Positions 1-6,769 of a stretch of DNA of 13,073 nt are shown here, piece after piece (the first letter of the stretch is position 1; every line of letters begins with the position of its first letter). Source of the DNA: Rhodoferax sp. UBA4409. GTDB lineage: Bacteria; Pseudomonadota; Gammaproteobacteria; Burkholderiales; Burkholderiaceae_C. Location of the stretch: contig DGQR01000004.1 of NCBI GenBank assembly GCA_002390825.1, positions 1 to 13,073 of the forward strand, in the 5' to 3' direction. A program made the translations under genes and the position numbers. Below the pieces are notes generated by a model, which worked only from the letters and a program-made list of their open reading frames with translations, did no database searches and was not told where the DNA came from.

Positions 1-1779
1 CATGTACTTGCATTTGAGCCATGCTTCCACATCCCGACTAGCCTCATCCGCCCGACGCTCATTGGCACTGCAATGCAGACCAGCCGCTTGCCAAGCGGTA
101 CCTTCCGCATTGAGCTTCTTGGGCTTGGTTTCCGGATTGCTCACCCTCGAAGCCAGATTTTTTTCCAGACGCCTTGCAAGCTTGGCATGCGCCTCACCGG
201 GCATAGGTAGTGCCGGGAGTTGATATTTGGTCTTGGCAAGAATAGCCTTGATCACACGGTGCACCAACAAATCCGGGTAGCGCCGGATCGGGCTGGTGAA
301 GTGCGTGTAGGCATCAAACGACAAGCCGAAATGTCCGCTATTGATCGGCGTGTAAATGGCCTGTGACATGGAGCGCAACAGCATCGAGTGGATCTGCTGC
401 GCGTCGGGTCGGTCTTTAGTCGCCTCAGCAATCGCCTGAAACTCCCCCGGTGCGGGGTTGTCACTGATCGTCATGCCAATGCCACTGGCCTTCAAATAGC
501 TACGTAATATTTCCTGCTTCTCAGGCGTCGGACCCTCATGCACTCGGAACAGGCCCTGGTGCTTGTTCTGAGCAATGAAGTCCGCACTGCAGACGTTCGC
601 TGCGAGCATGGCCTCTTCAATCAATCGATGCGCTGTGTTGCGAGTGCGCGGCACGATCTTTTCGATCCGACCGTTTTCATCACAAACAATCTGTGTCTCC
701 GTAGTCTCGAAATCCACCGCACCCCGCTTGTGGCGGGATTTGAGCAATGCTTGGTAAACACCATGCAAGTTCAAGAGATCCTGCACTCGATCTTTGCGTT
801 TGCTAGCTTCAGGCCCCCGTGTATTGCCAAGGATGGCCGCCACTTCGGTGTAAGTGAACCGAGCGTGACTCCACATCACTGCAGGGTAAAACTGGTAGGC
901 ATCGACCTCGCCATCCTCGGTGACGAACATATCGCACACCATGCACAGCCGTTCGACTTCCGGATTCAGCGAGCACAAACCGTTAGACAGTTTTTCCGGC
1001 AGCATAGGGATGACACGGCGCGGAAAGTACACGCTGGTGGCTCGGTCATACGCATCCACATCGATGGCGTTGCCCGTTTCCACGTAGTGACTGACATCGG
1101 CAATTGCCACCAACAAACGCCAACCTTTGAGCGCCGTCTTGCCACGCCCTTTGGTTGCGGGTTCGCAATACACCGCATCATCAAAATCCCGGGCATCTTC
1201 ACCATCGATGGTGACCAAGGGGATGTCTGTCAAATCAATACGTTGCAGCTTGTCTTGCGGACGCACCTTGTCCGGTAATGTGCGCGCCATCGCAACACAA
1301 GCATCAGAAAACTCATGCGGCACGCTGTATTTGCGCACGGCGATTTCAATTTCCATACCGGGGTCATCCACTTCACCCAGTACTTCTTTGATGCGCCCCA
1401 CAGGCTGTCCGAACAGCGCAGGCGGCTCAATCAGTTCTACGACCACCACTTGGCCGGGCTTTGCCACACTGGTAGCACCCTTCGGAATCAACACATCCTG
1501 GCCGTAGCGTTTGTCTTCTGGCGCAACCAGCCAAACTCCGCTTTCCTGCAACAGGCGGCCAATGATCGGTTGGTTAGAGCGCTCGGTGATTTCAACAACA
1601 CGCCCCTCGGGGCGACCTTTGCGGTCACTGCGCACGATACGGACCTTGACGTGGTCTTTGTGCAGCACAGCCCGCATCTCGTTAGGGGGAAGATAAATAT
1701 CAGGAGCACCGTCGTCGCGGGACACAAAACCATGTCCATCCCGATGCCCTTGAACAATTCCTTCAACTTCTTCCAGCAA
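1..1779 (-). CDS. rnr: Ribonuclease R (3'-5' exoribonuclease), N-terminal 593 residues, cut by window edge
   Basis: RNase R degrades structured RNA processively from the 3' end and takes part in RNA quality control and rRNA turnover. The frame is open to base 1 and shows cold-shock-type RNA-binding segments (EGIVQGHRDGHGFV near residues 6-19) followed by the RNB catalytic domain. The metal-binding signature IDGEDARDFDD lies at residues 191-201 with all four aspartates of the family motif, and HFTSPIRRYPDLLVHR comes further on. The C-terminal S1 domain lies beyond the left edge. The N-terminal helix-turn-helix of the E. coli enzyme is absent; as I recall, Burkholderiales homologues also start this short. 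No ATG exists near the start. I chose TTG at 1779 because the protein then begins just before the conserved EGIVQGHRDG, although its Shine-Dalgarno is poor. The frame stays open upstream through the antisense of the tRNA to 1995, so longer GTG or TTG starts (1914, 1911, 1953) are formally possible but would overlap the tRNA. Confidence 0.93.
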   Translation of the reverse strand, partial: MLEEVEGIVQGHRDGHGFVSRDDGAPDIYLPPNEMRAVLHKDHVKVRIVRSDRKGRPEGRVVEITERSNQPIIGRLLQESGVWLVAPEDKRYGQDVLIPKGATSVAKPGQVVVVELIEPPALFGQPVGRIKEVLGEVDDPGMEIEIAVRKYSVPHEFSDACVAMARTLPDKVRPQDKLQRIDLTDIPLVTIDGEDARDFDDAVYCEPATKGRGKTALKGWRLLVAIADVSHYVETGNAIDVDAYDRATSVYFPRRVIPMLPEKLSNGLCSLNPEVERLCMVCDMFVTEDGEVDAYQFYPAVMWSHARFTYTEVAAILGNTRGPEASKRKDRVQDLLNLHGVYQALLKSRHKRGAVDFETTETQIVCDENGRIEKIVPRTRNTAHRLIEEAMLAANVCSADFIAQNKHQGLFRVHEGPTPEKQEILRSYLKASGIGMTISDNPAPGEFQAIAEATKDRPDAQQIHSMLLRSMSQAIYTPINSGHFGLSFDAYTHFTSPIRRYPDLLVHRVIKAILAKTKYQLPALPMPGEAHAKLARRLEKNLASRVSNPETKPKKLNAEGTAWQAAGLHCSANERRADEASRDVEAWLKCKYM

Positions 1780-1780
1780 A

Positions 1781-1811
1781 TTGCTGTTTTGGCCTAAATG
1801 TTTGATATACT
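1781..1811 (+). promoter_or_regulatory. Probable sigma-70 promoter of tRNA-Leu
   Basis: A -10-like TATACT lies at 1806-1811 (5 of 6 matches to TATAAT) with TTGCTG at 1781-1786 as a possible -35 box. The spacing of 19 bp is longer than the ideal 17. Initiation would fall near 1818, giving a leader of about 10 nt before the mature tRNA at 1829. The -35 box abuts the proposed rnr TTG start on the other strand, so the tRNA promoter and the rnr translation start region overlap. The -35 is weak, so this is a moderate call. Confidence 0.4.
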
Positions 1812-1828
1812 TCTCTCTTTCCTGAGAT

Positions 1829-1913
<85 letters not shown>

Positions 1914-1941
1914 CCGATAATACAGGTGGAACGTTGAAAGT

Positions 1942-1964
1942 AGCCGCTAACAAGCGGCTTTTTT
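1942..1964 (+). terminator. Rho-independent terminator of tRNA-Leu
   Basis: A perfect 7-bp inverted repeat, AGCCGCT (1942-1948) and AGCGGCT (1953-1959), encloses the 4-nt loop AACA and runs into six T (1959-1964). It lies 28 bp after the CCA end, as expected for a tRNA terminator. On the minus strand the same hairpin is preceded by a run of A and followed by ACTTTC rather than a T tract, so it should not stop late phage transcription coming from the right efficiently. Confidence 0.7.
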
Positions 1965-1965
1965 C

Positions 1966-1994
1966 ATTTCCGCAATCGGTTTCTATTTCCGCAA
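1966..1994. repeat. 10-bp direct repeat ATTTCCGCAA, two copies
   Basis: ATTTCCGCAA occurs at 1966-1975 and again at 1985-1994, 19 bp start to start, in the short space between the tRNA terminator and the stop codon of Rz1. The size and placement next to a likely attachment core recall arm-type integrase binding sites, but two short copies may also be chance. The rest of the 82-bp space 1914-1995 holds only the terminator. Confidence 0.5.
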
Positions 1995-1995
1995 A

Positions 1996-2217
1996 TCACG
2001 GAACCCCTGCCGCCCTCCGGCATGCGTAGTAAATCCCCGCCACCTCTACCAGTTTTGATGTCGTAGCTCCAAAGCTGTCATCACTTAGGGGGGTTAGTTT
2101 GGGGCAGTTCGCCACCACCAGCGGGGACGGTTCCCCCGTTGAGGGCTTGGTTTGCGAGGCGCAGGCCGTCAGGAGAATGGCGGCAATCACTGTAAATTGT
2201 CTTGGTAATGACTTCAC
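1996..2217 (-). CDS. Rz1: Rz1-like outer-membrane spanin lipoprotein
   Basis: Rz1 is the outer-membrane subunit of the two-part spanin that fuses inner and outer membranes in the last step of lysis. The 73-aa product has a basic N-terminus, a hydrophobic stretch and a lipobox L16-T17-A18-C19, so Cys19 should be lipidated after signal peptidase II cleavage. The mature part carries Cys38 and Cys66 and is proline-bearing early on, as usual for Rz1. Translation starts at a GTG inside Rz in another frame, with a good Shine-Dalgarno GAGG at 2224-2227 deciding the start. It overlaps Rz by 137 bp and runs 85 bp past its end, the overlapped type of spanin arrangement. It is the last phage gene before the host tRNA. 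Confidence 0.85.
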   Translation of the reverse strand: MKSLPRQFTVIAAILLTACASQTKPSTGEPSPLVVANCPKLTPLSDDSFGATTSKLVEVAGIYYACRRAAGVP

Positions 2218-2425
2218 GTTGCACCTCGTTCTGAATGGTAGTGAATTTGGGCTTCAGGGTGGCGATGGCCTGCGCTGCTGCTGAGTTCGCCGCATCCACG
2301 GCTTCAGCGATGTGGTTCAACTCTCGGGACTGGGCGGCAATCTCATGATCAGATCCCAGCTTGAAACCTCCGGCGCCAGCTCCGAGGATGGCCAGCAGGA
2401 AAACAATGATCAGGTAGGGGTTCAT
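2081..2425 (-). CDS. Rz: Rz-like inner-membrane spanin
   Basis: This is the inner-membrane partner of Rz1, anchored by an N-terminal helix and reaching across the periplasm. The 114-aa product has a membrane segment at residues 4-20, then an alpha-helical, Ala/Glu-rich periplasmic part (about 25-78). The C-terminal stretch with Cys81 in SDCRHSPDGLRLAN resembles the conserved end of lambda-type Rz (CR..DGLR..N). The frame is open upstream to 2563, but the ATG at 2425 is preferred: it has GGAGG about 10 nt upstream, it begins directly with the membrane segment, and its ATGA overlaps the stop of the DUF5675 gene. The upstream 46 residues are not protein-like. Rz1 begins inside its 3' part. Confidence 0.88.
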   Translation of the reverse strand: MNPYLIIVFLLAILGAGAGGFKLGSDHEIAAQSRELNHIAEAVDAANSAAAQAIATLKPKFTTIQNEVQREVITKTIYSDCRHSPDGLRLANQALNGGTVPAGGGELPQTNPPK

Positions 2426-2856
2426 GGGTTCTTGACCTCCAACATGACGGTGCGGCCTTCCGCGATGGCTTGGCGCACCACTTCCTTCACCAGAGCTACA
2501 GCGGGCCGACTGGTGCCCCCCATGATTCCCGTGGGGGTGACTTGCAAACCGAGCAGCGGGCATCCCTCGGTGTCGTACTCGGTGTTTCCTGCGTGCATCC
2601 GAACCCCTGTGAATCCTGGCACTGCGTTCACAGTCAGGGTGTCCAGACCGAAGCGGGGGGAGTTCTCCAGCGTGAGGCGGTACGAGCCTGCGGGGATCGC
2701 GGTCTTCCCGTGAATCTTCCAGTTCCCCACCGGTTTACCGGGCACTTCCCGCACGGCATCCTCCAGCGTGTAGCAGAGCCGGTGCCCATCCTCTGCCGTG
2801 AGTTTCCCGAAGGTGCGGGCGGGCGTGAGTTCGTAGCGGGTAAGCGTCAGCTTCAT
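2422..2856 (-). CDS. DUF5675 family phage protein, possible cell-wall-acting lysis protein
   Basis: The 144-aa protein matches the DUF5675 pattern as I know it: FGKL near residue 16, CYTLED at 28-33, KTAIPAG at 51-57, SPRFG at 66-70 and MHAGNTEYDTEGC at 87-99. No signal peptide or membrane segment is evident, so it would be cytoplasmic until the holin opens. The function of the family is not settled to my knowledge. It sits between a holin-like gene and the spanins, where an endolysin normally lies, and no standard lysozyme, amidase or transglycosylase is seen in the cassette. The His88...Gly98-Cys99 pair loosely recalls the His and Gly-Cys of L,D-transpeptidases, which is only a suggestion. 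ATG at 2856 overlaps the previous stop by ATGA, with GGAG about 7 nt upstream. Confidence 0.8.
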   Translation of the reverse strand: MKLTLTRYELTPARTFGKLTAEDGHRLCYTLEDAVREVPGKPVGNWKIHGKTAIPAGSYRLTLENSPRFGLDTLTVNAVPGFTGVRMHAGNTEYDTEGCPLLGLQVTPTGIMGGTSRPAVALVKEVVRQAIAEGRTVMLEVKNP

Positions 2857-3092
2857 GATGTGCTCCGGCTGTCAAAGTAGAACTTGATTGCGGCAGCCTG
2901 CAGGGCCATGTATGGGGCAGTCACTGCGGCGATGATGGCTGCGATCTCCAGCCCGGGCTTGTCGGCATGTGCAGTGGCGAAGGCCATAGCCCAGCTGGTC
3001 AGGATCTTGGTGCCGTACAGGACAACAATGGACACGACATGCTTATCAATGTCGCGCTTGTCGATCCAGTCCCAGATACGTGTGAGGTTCAT
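2853..3092 (-). CDS. Small two-helix membrane protein, holin- or antiholin-like
   Basis: The 79-aa product has a charged N-terminus (WDWIDKRDIDKH) and two hydrophobic segments at about residues 19-40 and 48-72, separated by a short loop with HADKPG. The end is polar (FYFDSRSTS). Size, two helices and place inside a lysis cassette fit a class II-type holin or antiholin. No specific family is recognised with confidence. It begins 1 bp after the stop of the DUF3761-like gene and ends in an ATGA overlap with the DUF5675 gene, so expression is probably coupled to both. Since a T7-type holin is encoded upstream, this could be a second holin, an antiholin or a pinholin; sequence alone does not say which. 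Confidence 0.75.
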   Translation of the reverse strand: MNLTRIWDWIDKRDIDKHVVSIVVLYGTKILTSWAMAFATAHADKPGLEIAAIIAAVTAPYMALQAAAIKFYFDSRSTS

Positions 3093-3093
3093 A

Positions 3094-3255
3094 TCACCGC
3101 CACTTCAGAACGCCACCATGGCGGGAACAGGTGCCGGATCGCTGCTTGCTGTAGCTCACCGTACCATCCTTGCAATCCGCCCTTGGTGTCAGGCGTGAGG
3201 CGACAAGGAAAGCCGCGGCAATCAGCACCGACAGGATGAAGGCGATCAGCTTCAC
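3094..3255 (-). CDS. Small membrane-anchored or secreted DUF3761-like protein
   Basis: The 53-aa product has a hydrophobic N-terminus (residues 2-19) followed by a short domain with Cys28 and Cys43 in the pattern CKDGTVSYSK...GTCSRHGGV..W, which I recognise as DUF3761-like. The two cysteines would face the periplasm and could form a disulphide. Function is unknown. GTG at 3255 is chosen because it overlaps the holin stop as GTGA, has a purine-rich AGAAGAAAA upstream, and places the hydrophobic segment at the very N-terminus. A GTG at 3282 would add nine residues. Being inside the lysis cassette, it may act on the envelope or change the surface of infected cells; that is inference. Confidence 0.7.
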   Translation of the reverse strand: MKLIAFILSVLIAAAFLVASRLTPRADCKDGTVSYSKQRSGTCSRHGGVLKWR

Positions 3256-3446
3256 GGCTTTTCTTCTTTCCAGAGAAGCCACTCCTTACGCAGACGGAAG
3301 CCGATCTGGATCAGCACCCAGACCACAGACACGATGTAAAAGGTGGTTTGCCAGTTCACCATGCCGGTCAGGCTGGTTACAAACACCGTTGCCGGTGGGA
3401 TGCTGGCGATCTTCTCAGCCGCGGTCATTGCTGCGTGATCGCTCAT
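3252..3446 (-). CDS. Holin, T7 gp17.5-like (holin superfamily II)
   Basis: Holins make the inner-membrane lesion that times lysis. The 64-aa product has a hydrophobic stretch at about residues 18-31 and a clear membrane helix at 34-52, followed by a basic tail RLRKEWLLWKEEKP. The layout, with W..TFYIVSVVWVLIQIG then a charged end, closely recalls T7 gp17.5 (FYV..I.YTVVQIG...W). Its place directly after the tail fibre also matches T7. ATG at 3446 overlaps the fibre stop as ATGA. An in-frame ATG four codons upstream (3458, M-V-G-A-M) gives a possible dual start, but it adds no charged residue, unlike the lambda S dual start. Confidence 0.82.
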   Translation of the reverse strand: MSDHAAMTAAEKIASIPPATVFVTSLTGMVNWQTTFYIVSVVWVLIQIGFRLRKEWLLWKEEKP

Positions 3447-5113
3447 AGCTCCAACCATCCCTTGATTTCAATCTTGGCTGCAGATCGCTGGGCGGCCAAG
3501 CTGCCGCCGTTTTTGTACCAAATGGACTGCCACTGTGCGAAGGGCAGCTCCACGCCGTCCCACACATACGCATCGCTGGTGGAACTCGTTTTCTTTTCGT
3601 AGTTCGCTTGGATTTCGTGGTCCGAGGCATCAGATCCGAAATAGCTTGCATGGTCACCCGTGGATGCAGTGCTCAGGGTGTGCGTGTCTTGGACAACTAC
3701 CGCCGAAGCCAGCGGGCAGATATACCCGCCGAAACGCAGCTCAGTCCATGAAGCTACGGCCCCCGATACTGTGAAATTCGGATCAGCCAGCTGGATCATC
3801 TTGGCCTTCACGACCACCCCAGCGTCGGCAATGTTGCGCACCTCGGCCGTGTCGAAGTAGAAGCTGCCGAGATAGACAAAGTGCTCGAATCCTGGTGGTG
3901 CAGGCAGCAGGAAGTCATAGGCCGCCACGGTGCCCACGCTTGCGAGAGTGACCTGTCCCGCAATGTTGGCCGTGATCGTGGTGGTGCGCCCCGAGAACTT
4001 GCCGCCCTCGGTGATTACCAGACACTCCACGCCTGCCAGATTGTTTGCCGCGCTCCATGCGTATGTCTGAGCTGTGAGCGCGTGGACACCCTCACCGGCT
4101 TTGATGAGTGGCACGTTTGAGCCAGACACCGTACCCGCGCGGAGGAATGGCATCACCTTCAGAGTGGCGGTTGAGTCGCCAGCATTAGCGCATGCAAACA
4201 CGGCATACCAGCTCTCAGTGCGGGCTGTTGACTCAGCGCCTAGCCCCGTAGCCACGGAGGCAATCTTGCTGGCGGGCATGGGGAACATGGGGGCACGGCC
4301 TTTGCTGTACTGCCCACGGAAGCGAAAGCCGCCCATCACAGCGTGGTTGCGAAAAACCTTAACGCTCGTCGCGTTGTTGTACACAACGGCATCGCGTGGA
4401 CCTGCCGCCACCGGCTGCACAGCTTTTGCAAGCTGAATTTGTGCAGCTTCACCCGTGGGCGTGACCGGCGCGTCAAAGTTGCCGGAGCCGTCTGTGTTGG
4501 GTTTACCTACCTTTGCGGCGTTGAAATTTGCGTCACTGGTGTACTCGCTGCGGGAAACAGTTTCCCGGAGCTTGGTCTGCACATCAGTGGGGACGCCTCC
4601 GGTTCCGCCGGGGATGTAGTTCAAATCAGCTGCGCTCGAAGCATTTCCAGAGGTGCCAACGATTGGGCGGCCCATCGCATCGAAGGCAAGGAATTTGCTC
4701 GAGCGCTCGGAGACTGAAGGAAGAACTAAGGGGGCGGCAGCATCGCCTGGCTGCACTTGAACTGCCAGCGAGATATTGAACTGCGCGTCCTGCACCATCA
4801 TCACCAGCCGGTCAAAGTCGTTGTTCACCGCGCTGGATTGGTAGTCCCCAAGCTGCTGGTAGTCAGTTGCGCGGGTCTTCGGGACTTCACGCAGTAGCTC
4901 TATGACCTCACCGCCAGCCATTGGGGTGCCAAAAGTAACATCCGATCCGGCGCCCGCTCCAAGACTGGAAACCGTGAATCCAGTGATGACCTCTACACCG
5001 TTGACCTTGACCACCAAGTCACTGGCGAGGATCAGGCGGAAGCCTGTGCTGAACAAGGTAGCACCGGGGGCGGCGGTGTATTTCTTGTAGGGGGTTTGAG
5101 CGGTGACGGACAT
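3443..5113 (-). CDS. Tail fibre / receptor-binding protein with T7-like N-terminus
   Basis: The 556-aa protein binds the host surface. Residues 1 to about 115 resemble the particle-attachment domain of T7 gp17-type fibres: PYKKYTA near residue 9, a VKVNGVEV strand, FGTPMAGGEVIELLREVP, and the T.YQ.LGDYQSSAVN.DFDRLVMMVQDAQ helix. A Gly/Ser/Ala-rich middle (about 130-230) follows, then a beta-rich, low-charge C-terminal half without a recognised glycosidase motif. ATG at 5113 has AAGG 6 nt upstream and begins with MSVTAQTPYKKY; the frame is open to a TTG at 5128 that adds only five residues. It starts 36 bp after the terminase stop and ends in an ATGA overlap with the holin. The C-terminal half is probably the host-range determinant and is the least recognisable part. 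Confidence 0.85.
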   Translation of the reverse strand: MSVTAQTPYKKYTAAPGATLFSTGFRLILASDLVVKVNGVEVITGFTVSSLGAGAGSDVTFGTPMAGGEVIELLREVPKTRATDYQQLGDYQSSAVNNDFDRLVMMVQDAQFNISLAVQVQPGDAAAPLVLPSVSERSSKFLAFDAMGRPIVGTSGNASSAADLNYIPGGTGGVPTDVQTKLRETVSRSEYTSDANFNAAKVGKPNTDGSGNFDAPVTPTGEAAQIQLAKAVQPVAAGPRDAVVYNNATSVKVFRNHAVMGGFRFRGQYSKGRAPMFPMPASKIASVATGLGAESTARTESWYAVFACANAGDSTATLKVMPFLRAGTVSGSNVPLIKAGEGVHALTAQTYAWSAANNLAGVECLVITEGGKFSGRTTTITANIAGQVTLASVGTVAAYDFLLPAPPGFEHFVYLGSFYFDTAEVRNIADAGVVVKAKMIQLADPNFTVSGAVASWTELRFGGYICPLASAVVVQDTHTLSTASTGDHASYFGSDASDHEIQANYEKKTSSTSDAYVWDGVELPFAQWQSIWYKNGGSLAAQRSAAKIEIKGWLEL

Positions 5114-5149
5114 TGGGGGCCTTTGCAAGTGCGCGGGCCACCCATGGGG

Positions 5150-6766
5150 CTATGAAGTTTCAAACTCGATTTCGTGGACGCCCGCTGATGGACGCCAAGG
5201 ATGCGTTTGGTGCTCGGTCGGATTCCCGACTATTTGGCCGATCCGCACGGGTGTGTCAGCAATCGCACCGGCTCCCGAGTCCAGATAGTCATCCGGCTGG
5301 TTGGTGCTCAGCGGGTTGAAATCCTTCATTTGGTCATAGGTCGGGCCGTCTATCACGGACACATGCGCCCATAGGACGTTCATGGAGAGCGGGGCCTCGA
5401 AGGCGTCCAGAATCCGCTTCTGTTTGTTCACGGTGCTGTGATCGTCCACCACTGCGCAACCGGTACCGGCCAAGAACTTGCGCAGGCGCGGAGGGATGAA
5501 GCCCCCGGGCCCGTTGGTTTCAACCTTCACGGCCGGGATGTAGTACTGCAGCACCAGCTCCTTCACGCGCTTGCACTGTTCGTCGAGGTCGCCGGTCAGG
5601 CCCTCGGCAACTTGCCAGTAGAGATTCCCCTTGGCGTCGGTGAGCACCAGGCTGAAGGCGGAAGCGTCGGACTTCACTTTGCCCAGCGAGCAGTCCCAGC
5701 GGCATGTGGCTCCCACAATCTGCACCTTCCCGAGCATCATGATGGCCTGCCGGTTGGCATAGTGCACCGTGGGCTTCAGGTCATACGGGATCATGCGATC
5801 CGGATCCAGTCGGGTGTCTCCCACCGGCTTGGCTTCCAGTTGGTACTGGCTGTCCCAGCCGTTCAGTGTGCGGGTGTCTTTGCGGCGTTGCTCGACTTCC
5901 GCGCGGGTGAACCGCTCCGGCCATACGCAACCGGCATAAATGTCGATCACGACATTCAGCGGGCGGGGCAAGACCACGCACTGGCCGTCCAGCTTGTAGT
6001 CCTCCCCCTCCTTCAGCATCTTGGCAAACTTGCCAATCCCTGCCAGTACGTAGAGGCCATCGGGTCCGGGCTTGAACGGGAACGGTAGGCGGGTCCGGCC
6101 TTGGTCCGACTTCTCCGCGCCGTAGCGCTTGGAGTGCTCGAACAGCGGGAGTTTGAGGACCGCCGCACCGCCCTCGATCTGCTCGGTGTAGATGGAGTTA
6201 TGGGTGTGGGGGGTTCCTATGTAGGTCTTCTGAGCACCGGGCACCGCGATGTGTGTGGACTCTTCGATCTTCAGGCGGAGGTTCTCCCTCGCCTCGGGCG
6301 TCTTAATGTTTTTCGGGACTTCGATGTCGTCAAAGTCCACCGCATCGGCACGGGCTCCGGTAGCGTTCTGATCCACGCCCACGGCGTCCACACTGGCGTT
6401 TCGTGCATCAGTGGCACCGTTCACCCAAAAGGTTTGCGCCCCGGGCTTGCTGGGCAACATGCCACCGCACAGCGGATGCCGGCGCAACACGTTCAGGGTA
6501 TCGCGGCTCAGCTTCTTTGCCAGCTTGCCATCGGCCGCCCAGATCAAGGACCGGTTGGCACGATTGCAATACAGCTGCCACGCCTTGAACACCGCGTAAA
6601 TCGTGGACTTGGCAGCCCCCCGGAAGATCATCAGCACCCGCACGGGATCGTCACAAGTCTCCAGCCATGTGCATACGATCACATGGATGTGGGGCACCTT
6701 CCACCCCATCACCTTGGCCCACATCACGAAGAATGTGAGAAACGATACCTTGCGGGGTTCTTCCAT
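5150..6766 (-). CDS. terL: Terminase large subunit, T7 gp19-like (packaging ATPase-nuclease)
   Basis: The protein pumps DNA into the prohead at the portal and cuts it. The 538-aa product has the ATPase domain with a Walker A-type FRGAAKST at residues 48-55 and a Walker B region DAVDFDDIEV at 141-150. The C-terminal nuclease domain shows acidic residues in RWDCS (Asp358), VKVETNGPGG (Glu416) and PDDYLDSGAGA (492-496), the expected order for an RNase H-type terminase nuclease. Length and motifs fit the T7/podovirus branch. ATG at 6766 lies 3 bp after the stop of the presumed small subunit. Its Shine-Dalgarno is weak, suggesting coupling to that gene. Two long plus-strand frames across it are shadows. 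Confidence 0.93.
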   Translation of the reverse strand: MEEPRKVSFLTFFVMWAKVMGWKVPHIHVIVCTWLETCDDPVRVLMIFRGAAKSTIYAVFKAWQLYCNRANRSLIWAADGKLAKKLSRDTLNVLRRHPLCGGMLPSKPGAQTFWVNGATDARNASVDAVGVDQNATGARADAVDFDDIEVPKNIKTPEARENLRLKIEESTHIAVPGAQKTYIGTPHTHNSIYTEQIEGGAAVLKLPLFEHSKRYGAEKSDQGRTRLPFPFKPGPDGLYVLAGIGKFAKMLKEGEDYKLDGQCVVLPRPLNVVIDIYAGCVWPERFTRAEVEQRRKDTRTLNGWDSQYQLEAKPVGDTRLDPDRMIPYDLKPTVHYANRQAIMMLGKVQIVGATCRWDCSLGKVKSDASAFSLVLTDAKGNLYWQVAEGLTGDLDEQCKRVKELVLQYYIPAVKVETNGPGGFIPPRLRKFLAGTGCAVVDDHSTVNKQKRILDAFEAPLSMNVLWAHVSVIDGPTYDQMKDFNPLSTNQPDDYLDSGAGAIADTPVRIGQIVGNPTEHQTHPWRPSAGVHEIEFETS

Positions 6767-6769
6767 GGG

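Noticed and set aside
538..1278. Plus-strand ORF (246 aa) across rnr
   Set aside because: Antisense to the RNB domain of RNase R, which is clearly the coding strand.
3443..3800. Possible variable C-terminus of a diversity-generating retroelement in the tail fibre
   Set aside because: No template repeat, reverse transcriptase or C-type-lectin-like end is visible in the window.
5114..5149. Possible phage promoter in the gap before the tail fibre
   Set aside because: The 36-bp gap shows no T7-type or sigma-70 promoter by eye and no repeated motif shared with the other gaps.
5438..6088. Plus-strand ORF (216 aa) antisense to the large terminase
   Set aside because: A shadow of the nuclease part of the terminase; composition is typical of antisense translation.
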